Shown piece after piece: positions 59,334-64,000 of a DNA stretch of 64,000 nucleotides. The position numbers and the translations under genes are program-made. The DNA comes from OCS116 sp051531935. GTDB taxonomy: Bacteria; Pseudomonadota; Alphaproteobacteria; Rhizobiales; OSC116. The notes below the pieces were generated by a model. That model did not search any database, was not told the DNA's origin, and worked only from the letters and a program-made list of their open reading frames with translations. The stretch spans positions 310,001 through 374,000 of the forward strand of contig JAOPTR010000007.1 of the NCBI GenBank assembly GCA_051531935.1, in the 5' to 3' direction. Position 1 is the first letter of the stretch. Each line of letters begins with the position of its first letter.

Positions 59334-61276
59334 CTGATAATCTAAATAAATTAGCAGATCATTATGGCATTTTTTCTAGTTTTAGAGATTTAGACCGCAA
59401 CATTCAGGCGACAAGCCGCGAGACCCAATTGGCATTGCTAAAAGGCAATGGCATACAAGTCGATAACGACGCGATGATTGCTGAACATTTGGCCGAAATC
59501 AGAACCAAGAATGCAATCAGACGCTTACCCGATGAAATCATCATCACAGCCAATCAATCCAATCAAATTTTCAACATTCCAAAGATAAGTTGGCAAATAG
59601 AATTAGAGAATGGCGAAACACTATCGGGCAAAGCAGATGGTAAAATAAACTTACCCGCCATGGCTTCTGGCATTCACAGCCTGACCGTTAAATTTGACGG
59701 CCACACCGAAATAATTTCACTCATTTGCGCCCCAAACCGTGCGCCTTCTATCCAAGCCTTGAGCGGTAAGCATAATATTTGGGGTGTAAATACAGCCCTT
59801 TATGCGCTCAACAGCTCACAAAATTATGGCATTGGAAATTTCGAAAATCTAGCCACAGCCGCCGAGGCGTTTGGCGCCAACGGTGCCGATTTTGTCGGCA
59901 TCAATCCTGTCCATGCCATCGGCTGGGTTGAAGGTGTTATCAGCCCTTACTCACCATCACATCGGGCTTTTTTAAACCCCGCTTACATTTCATTGCCTGC
60001 TCCCGCAACGCCGCATAATCAGGCCGAATTTATAGATTATAAAGGCAGCAAACAAGCTCATCAACAAGCACTAGAAACTGCTTTTAGCCATGCAAACCTC
60101 GATCATGATTACAATAATTTTTGCCACAATGCCGATGCGCCATTGGCCGATTTTGCCCTCTATGAGGCGCTCAGCGAAACCCATGGTTCCGATTGGCGAC
60201 AATGGCCGCAATATTTACAATCGCCAATGCAAATTACCCTTAGTCAAAAGGTCGAGCTAGCTCCTAGAATTGCCTTCCATCAATGGTTGCAATATATGGC
60301 CGATAAACAATTGGAAAATGTGCAAAATCGCGCCAAAAAATCGGGTATGGCAATGGGCTTGTATTTAGATTTAGCCGTAGGCTCACGCCGTGGTGGTGCC
60401 GAAACATGGCTAGCATCCGATGCAGTAGGTGATGCCGTTTCCATTGGCGCTCCGCCCGATCATCTAAGCCCTGCAGGGCAAGGTTGGGGGTTAGCAGCTT
60501 ACGCGCCCGCCAAGTCCAAAGCCAATAAATATAAAGCCTTGCGCCAAAGCCTGCGCGCGTCTATGCGCCACGCCTCAATTTTACGCATCGACCATGTATT
60601 AGGTATGAACCGCTCCTATTGGCTGCCCGACAATGGCGCTGCAGGTGGTTATATTAAACAACCTTTCGAGTCAATTTTAGCCGTTATCGCCATCGAAGCC
60701 GAACGCGCCAATTGTGCCGTCATTGGCGAAGATTTGGGGCTTGTCCCTCACGGTTTCCGCGATACCATGCGCGCCCGCGGCTTGTACAGCTATAGCGTGT
60801 TGCAATATGATAAAAATGAAGCAGGCAACTTTAAACCACATGCACAGTTAAACCCACAAACCTTGGCTTGTTTCAGCACACACGATACGCCAACACTTAA
60901 GGGTTATTACCAAAAAAATGACATTGCATGGTGGCAAAAACTAGGCTGGGTGCAACCACAAAAACTTAATGCCGCATGGCTTCAACGTGATCAAGAGATC
61001 GAAACCATCCTCACCACTGCCCTACAGCCAAAATCTACAAATTTCGGTAGTTTTCGCGATGGCATAAATAACATTCTTGCCACATCCCCCGCGACAATGG
61101 TGGCACTAAGTAGCGATGATATTTTCGAAATAACCGAAGCACCCAACTTGCCAGGTACGATAGATGAACACCCAAATTGGCGCCGCCGTCACCCAGAATT
61201 GGTAGAGGATTTTGGCACAAATACAAAACTAAAAAACATTGGCACTTTAATGAAAAATGCCAAGCGCGGCACTTAA
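59330..61276 (+). CDS. malQ: 4-alpha-glucanotransferase (amylomaltase)
   Basis: 648-residue GH77 enzyme that disproportionates maltodextrins left after debranching. The GH77 marks are visible: ASILRIDHVLGMNRSYWLP (nucleophile Asp), CAVIGEDLGLVP (acid/base Glu) and CFSTHDTPTLKGYY (third carboxylate). A roughly 130-residue N-terminal region with a beta-sandwich look (about 70-130) precedes the barrel, as in MalQ of E. coli type (694). It overlaps glgX by 4 bp and is followed by a tandem repeat. Confidence 0.93.
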   Translation: MTDNLNKLADHYGIFSSFRDLDRNIQATSRETQLALLKGNGIQVDNDAMIAEHLAEIRTKNAIRRLPDEIIITANQSNQIFNIPKISWQIELENGETLSGKADGKINLPAMASGIHSLTVKFDGHTEIISLICAPNRAPSIQALSGKHNIWGVNTALYALNSSQNYGIGNFENLATAAEAFGANGADFVGINPVHAIGWVEGVISPYSPSHRAFLNPAYISLPAPATPHNQAEFIDYKGSKQAHQQALETAFSHANLDHDYNNFCHNADAPLADFALYEALSETHGSDWRQWPQYLQSPMQITLSQKVELAPRIAFHQWLQYMADKQLENVQNRAKKSGMAMGLYLDLAVGSRRGGAETWLASDAVGDAVSIGAPPDHLSPAGQGWGLAAYAPAKSKANKYKALRQSLRASMRHASILRIDHVLGMNRSYWLPDNGAAGGYIKQPFESILAVIAIEAERANCAVIGEDLGLVPHGFRDTMRARGLYSYSVLQYDKNEAGNFKPHAQLNPQTLACFSTHDTPTLKGYYQKNDIAWWQKLGWVQPQKLNAAWLQRDQEIETILTTALQPKSTNFGSFRDGINNILATSPATMVALSSDDIFEITEAPNLPGTIDEHPNWRRRHPELVEDFGTNTKLKNIGTLMKNAKRGT

Positions 61277-61323
61277 AAATAGACATATAATTGAAATTTA
61301 AAATAGACATATAATTGACATTT
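61276..61323 (+). repeat. 24-bp tandem duplication between malQ and pgm
   Basis: Two adjacent 24-bp units (61276-61299 and 61300-61323) differ at one base. The core is AATAGACATATAATTGA. The first unit starts on the last base of the malQ stop codon. It looks like a recent local duplication that sets the 60-bp spacing to the pgm start. Confidence 0.85.
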
Positions 61324-61336
61324 AAAGGAGATGATT

Positions 61337-62968
61337 ATGAACATTCAAACGGTTGAAACTGCCCCCATTAAAGGCCAAGAACCTGGCACATCTGGTCTGC
61401 GCAAAAAAACCCGAATATTCATGCAACAACATTATCTCGAAAACTTCATCCAAGCGACTTTTAATGCCATTGATGGCGCAGAAGGTAAAACATTTGTGGT
61501 GGGCGGCGATGGCCGCTATTTCAACAAGCAAGCCATTCAAACCATTCTAAAAATGGCGGCAGGTAATGGCGCAAGTAAAGTCATTGTAGGGCAAAATGGC
61601 CTCGTTTCCACCCCTGCGGTCTCGCATCTCATCCGCCTCAACAAAACCTTTGGCGGCTTCATCTTATCAGCGAGCCATAATCCAGGCGGTATAGATGAGG
61701 ACTTTGGCGTTAAATATAATATTTCCAATGGTGGCCCCGCACCCGAAAAAATTACCGATAAAATGGTCGTGCAAACCCAAAGCATCACCGAATACAATAT
61801 TCTAGATGCAGAGGATGTAGACCTAGCCGCCATCGGCACACAAAATTTGGGCGATATGCAGGTGCAAATTGTCAATAATGTTGCCGATTACCAAACACTC
61901 ATGCAGGAATTGTTCGATTTTGATGCCATTAAAGCACTTTTCGCGGGCGGCTTTCGCATGCGGTTCGATGCCATGCACGCGGTCACTGGCCCCTATGCAA
62001 CTGCCATTTTGGAAGATACGTTAGGCGCAGCCAAAGGCACGGTCATAAACGGCACACCGTCCGAAGATTTTGGCGGCCATCATCCAGACCCCAATCCAGT
62101 TTGGGCAAAGGGCCTTATGGATGAAATGTTTAGCGACACCGCGCCCGATTTTGGCGCCGCTTCAGATGGTGATGGCGACCGCAATATGATTGTCGGCTCA
62201 CATGCCTATGTAACGCCATCCGATAGTTTGGCGGTTTTGGTTGCCAATGCCCATTTAGCCAAAGGCTATAAAGCAGGTCTTGCAGGCGTGGCACGCAGCA
62301 TGCCAACCAGTAGCGCGGCCGATAAAGTGGCCGAAAAAATGGGCATTAAAAGCTTTGAAACCCCAACAGGGTGGAAGTTTTTCGGTAATTTATTAGATGC
62401 AGGCGAAGTCACATTATGTGGCGAAGAAAGCGCAGGTACAGGCTCCAACCATGTGCGAGAAAAAGATGGCCTCTGGGCAGTGCTCTTATGGCTCAACATC
62501 TTGGCTGTTCGCAAGCAATCCGTTGCCGAAATTTTGGCCGAACATTGGGCAGAATATGGCCGTAACTACTATTCACGTCACGATTATGAAGCCGTAGACA
62601 GCCAAGCCGCAACCGATTTAATGGCCGATCTTGTCGCTAAATTACCAAGGTTAGCAAGTCAAAGTTTCGCAGGTTTGCAAGTGTCATCGGCCGATGTGTT
62701 TTCATATACCGATCCTGTGGATGGTTCAGTCAGCCATAATCAAGGCATTCGCGTTAATTTTAAAGGCGAGGGTAGGGCGGTCATTCGTATGTCAGGCACA
62801 GGCACAGAAGGCGCCACCATTCGGGTTTATCTAGAGCAATATGTCAATCAAAATGCCGATCATTTCCTAGAACCACAATCAGCATTAAGCGCCGCCAATA
62901 AAGCTATTTTGGCAATCAGTGAGCTGCCACAACGCACTGGCCGCAATGCCCCAGATGTGATGACATAA
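61337..62968 (+). CDS. pgm: Phosphoglucomutase
   Basis: 543-residue alpha-D-phosphohexomutase linking glucose-1-phosphate and glucose-6-phosphate. The phosphoserine loop is ILSASHNPGGIDEDFG, the metal loop DGDGDRNMIV, the sugar loop CGEESAGTGSNHVREKDG and the phosphate-binding loop RMSGTGTEGATIRVY. The ATG at 61337 is 6 nt after AAGGAG and is preferred over one 6 bp earlier. Similar to the Agrobacterium pgm that also ends a glycogen operon. Confidence 0.96.
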   Translation: MNIQTVETAPIKGQEPGTSGLRKKTRIFMQQHYLENFIQATFNAIDGAEGKTFVVGGDGRYFNKQAIQTILKMAAGNGASKVIVGQNGLVSTPAVSHLIRLNKTFGGFILSASHNPGGIDEDFGVKYNISNGGPAPEKITDKMVVQTQSITEYNILDAEDVDLAAIGTQNLGDMQVQIVNNVADYQTLMQELFDFDAIKALFAGGFRMRFDAMHAVTGPYATAILEDTLGAAKGTVINGTPSEDFGGHHPDPNPVWAKGLMDEMFSDTAPDFGAASDGDGDRNMIVGSHAYVTPSDSLAVLVANAHLAKGYKAGLAGVARSMPTSSAADKVAEKMGIKSFETPTGWKFFGNLLDAGEVTLCGEESAGTGSNHVREKDGLWAVLLWLNILAVRKQSVAEILAEHWAEYGRNYYSRHDYEAVDSQAATDLMADLVAKLPRLASQSFAGLQVSSADVFSYTDPVDGSVSHNQGIRVNFKGEGRAVIRMSGTGTEGATIRVYLEQYVNQNADHFLEPQSALSAANKAILAISELPQRTGRNAPDVMT

Positions 62969-62976
62969 GCAATAAA

Positions 62977-63006
62977 AAAGGCAGAAAAAACTAATTTTCT
63001 GCCTTT
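62977..63006. terminator. Bidirectional terminator between pgm and the PEBP gene
   Basis: Perfect 12-bp stem (AAAGGCAGAAAA with TTTTCTGCCTTT) and 6-nt loop. On the minus strand it is followed by TTTATT and more, on the plus strand by AAAATTT. It closes both the glycogen operon and the convergent PEBP gene. Confidence 0.85.
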
Positions 63007-63027
63007 AAAATTTGTAAATTTAATGCG

Positions 63028-63549
63028 CTAAAAGCGCCCCATTGCCACATCAACTTTGGCCAATATCTTATCCACTTTAGCACCCGCCATTGTCACAGCT
63101 TTCACCACCACAACATATTCGTTGCCGCGGCCACCAGAACAAGGTGGTAAATAAGCACCTGCAGTATCCCAAGAGGGTGCTTTATGGGCAGAAAGCATTG
63201 TAAACCCATCAGGCAGATCAAATGTATGCGCGGCTACCGATGGTATATTCACACTGTCAGTACCTTTGTTAATGCCATAAATAATTTGCCCATGACCACC
63301 ATTACTCATTGGAGCATAAGAGCGGTCATCAAAAGCCAAAACCAATGCATCCGCATCCGCAGGTATATTCGCAACTGCTAGCGCAGGCGTCATGCCATTG
63401 CCGTCAAATTTATTACATTGTTGGCCTTCTGGTACGCTTTTGCCATCCCATGCAGCATCAGTAATTTCTGCGTTTAATTCTGCAGCCCAAACATTAAGCG
63501 GTAAAAGACAAGCAGTAACGCCAACGATAAGTAATTGTTTCAGTTTCAT
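63028..63549 (-). CDS. PEBP/YbhB-YbcL-family exported protein
   Basis: 173 residues with a signal peptide (likely cleavage after Ala23, WAA/EL; a VTAC sequence at 11-14 is a poor alternative lipobox). The mature protein fits the phosphatidylethanolamine-binding fold: NGMTPALAVANIP, the central DDRSYAPMSNGGHGQIIYGI in place of the usual D-P-D-A-P...H-W, and LPPCSGGRGNEYVVVVKA. The family's ligand is generally unknown in bacteria. Single gene, convergent with pgm. Confidence 0.78.
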   Translation of the reverse strand: MKLKQLLIVGVTACLLPLNVWAAELNAEITDAAWDGKSVPEGQQCNKFDGNGMTPALAVANIPADADALVLAFDDRSYAPMSNGGHGQIIYGINKGTDSVNIPSVAAHTFDLPDGFTMLSAHKAPSWDTAGAYLPPCSGGRGNEYVVVVKAVTMAGAKVDKILAKVDVAMGRF

Positions 63550-63647
63550 TATAAATATCTCCCATCTTATAAGTGTCGTTTAAATATACACATAGTTCGA
63601 TGACAGTATACTCACGTTTTGTTCAACTGTAACTTCTTGACATTTCT

Positions 63648-64000
63648 TCAGGTTTCTCTATCCCAAAATACAGCATATGCAGCGTCACGGTCACTTATAA
63701 ATTTACGCGTAATCGCACAATCTCCAAAGCTGTAAAAACCATGCACAGCACCTGGGTAAACATGCAACTCCATTGGCACACCTGCCTTAGATGCCCGCGT
63801 GGCATAATCCAAATTTTCTTCCAAAAATAAATCCAAAGCACCTGTGGCAATATACACTGGCGGAATGCCCGTTAAATCATCGCGTAACGTCGGCGAAAAG
63901 TAACCATTGCTCGCGTCACTCATATCATAGTCACCACGATAATGCTTCCATCCAAATTGGTTGTAACTGCGCTTCCATATATAATGCCCTGTGGTTGGGT
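63648..64000 (-). CDS. Alpha/beta hydrolase, acetyl-esterase (HSL) type, C-terminal part
   Basis: The frame stays open to the window edge, so only the last 117 residues are seen. They include the acid region PPVYIATGALDLFLEENLDYA and the catalytic His in GAVHGFYSFGD, as in hormone-sensitive-lipase-like esterases (Abhydrolase_3). The nucleophile GDSAG-type motif should lie beyond base 64000. No terminator is seen in the 98 bp to the PEBP gene upstream. Confidence 0.8.
   Translation of the reverse strand, partial: PTTGHYIWKRSYNQFGWKHYRGDYDMSDASNGYFSPTLRDDLTGIPPVYIATGALDLFLEENLDYATRASKAGVPMELHVYPGAVHGFYSFGDCAITRKFISDRDAAYAVFWDRET

Noticed and set aside
61276..61323. Possible CRISPR or larger repeat array
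   Set aside because: Only two directly adjacent units without spacers; it is a simple tandem duplication.
1..64000. tRNA, rRNA, insertion sequences, phage or defence islands
   Set aside because: No cloverleaf, rRNA motif, transposase, integrase or terminal inverted repeat was found by reading the gaps. A tRNAscan and ISfinder search would be the decisive check.

Overview
The window is about 64 kb of AT-rich DNA (roughly 40% GC by eye) and looks like the chromosome of an alphaproteobacterium. The best clues are a ChvE-type sugar-binding protein divergent from a GbpR-like LysR regulator, as in Agrobacterium and Rhizobium, and a glycogen cluster that ends in pgm. Both point to the Hyphomicrobiales, but the genus cannot be fixed from the sequence alone. 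I saw no rRNA, tRNA, insertion sequence, prophage or CRISPR array. Most of the DNA is transport and carbon catabolism.

Layout. 1-11.7 kb is a sugar-uptake region: the end of a ggu/chvE ABC system with gbpR, then a complete ytfQ-ytfR-ytfT-yjfF transporter (galactofuranose/pentose type) with its own GntR regulator and galM, and a divergent chemoreceptor. 12-18 kb holds small independent units: an NmrA-like oxidoreductase with a divergent TetR, a LysR/SRPBCC pair, a methyltransferase, an RRM protein, another LysR gene, and the decayed 3' end of a TbpB-like surface lipoprotein gene. 18.4-32.9 kb is one long same-strand run. It starts with a branched-chain-type ABC transporter interleaved with two acyl-CoA-ligase-like genes, continues through a NUDT19-like Nudix hydrolase, and ends in a valine-degradation set (acyl-CoA dehydrogenase, HIBYL-CoA hydrolase, mmsB, enoyl-CoA hydratase, mmsA). 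33-38 kb has recQ, a polyol dehydrogenase, a lipase-like hydrolase and an isolated iolB. 38-45.6 kb is a sugar-acid locus: a TRAP transporter with enlarged membrane subunits, an SDR, uxaA and two GntR regulators. 45.7-49.4 kb has an ABC-2 exporter divergent from an HxlR regulator, and three small proteins. 49.6-63 kb is the glycogen cluster glgP-glgB-glgC-glgA-glgX-malQ-pgm. A PEBP-family protein and a truncated esterase close the window.

How it works together. The first region imports hexoses and pentoses, and galM and pgm would feed them into central metabolism and glycogen. The TRAP/uxaA locus handles hexuronate-like acids. The liv/val run couples uptake of an unidentified acid to CoA activation and branched-chain acyl-CoA breakdown.

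The most distinctive non-coding signal is a strong stem-loop directly after each of the four solute-binding-protein genes (chvE, ytfQ, the LivK-type gene, dctP), placed before the next transporter gene. Other points of note are a perfect HxlR operator, a FadR-type operator before ytfQ, a structured 5' leader on dctP, an in-frame 18-bp x 4 repeat inside glgX, and a PaaK-like protein that lacks the usual phosphate-binding loop. I found no convincing wholly new defence or mobile system. The liv/ligase/Nudix run is the best candidate for an undescribed pathway.
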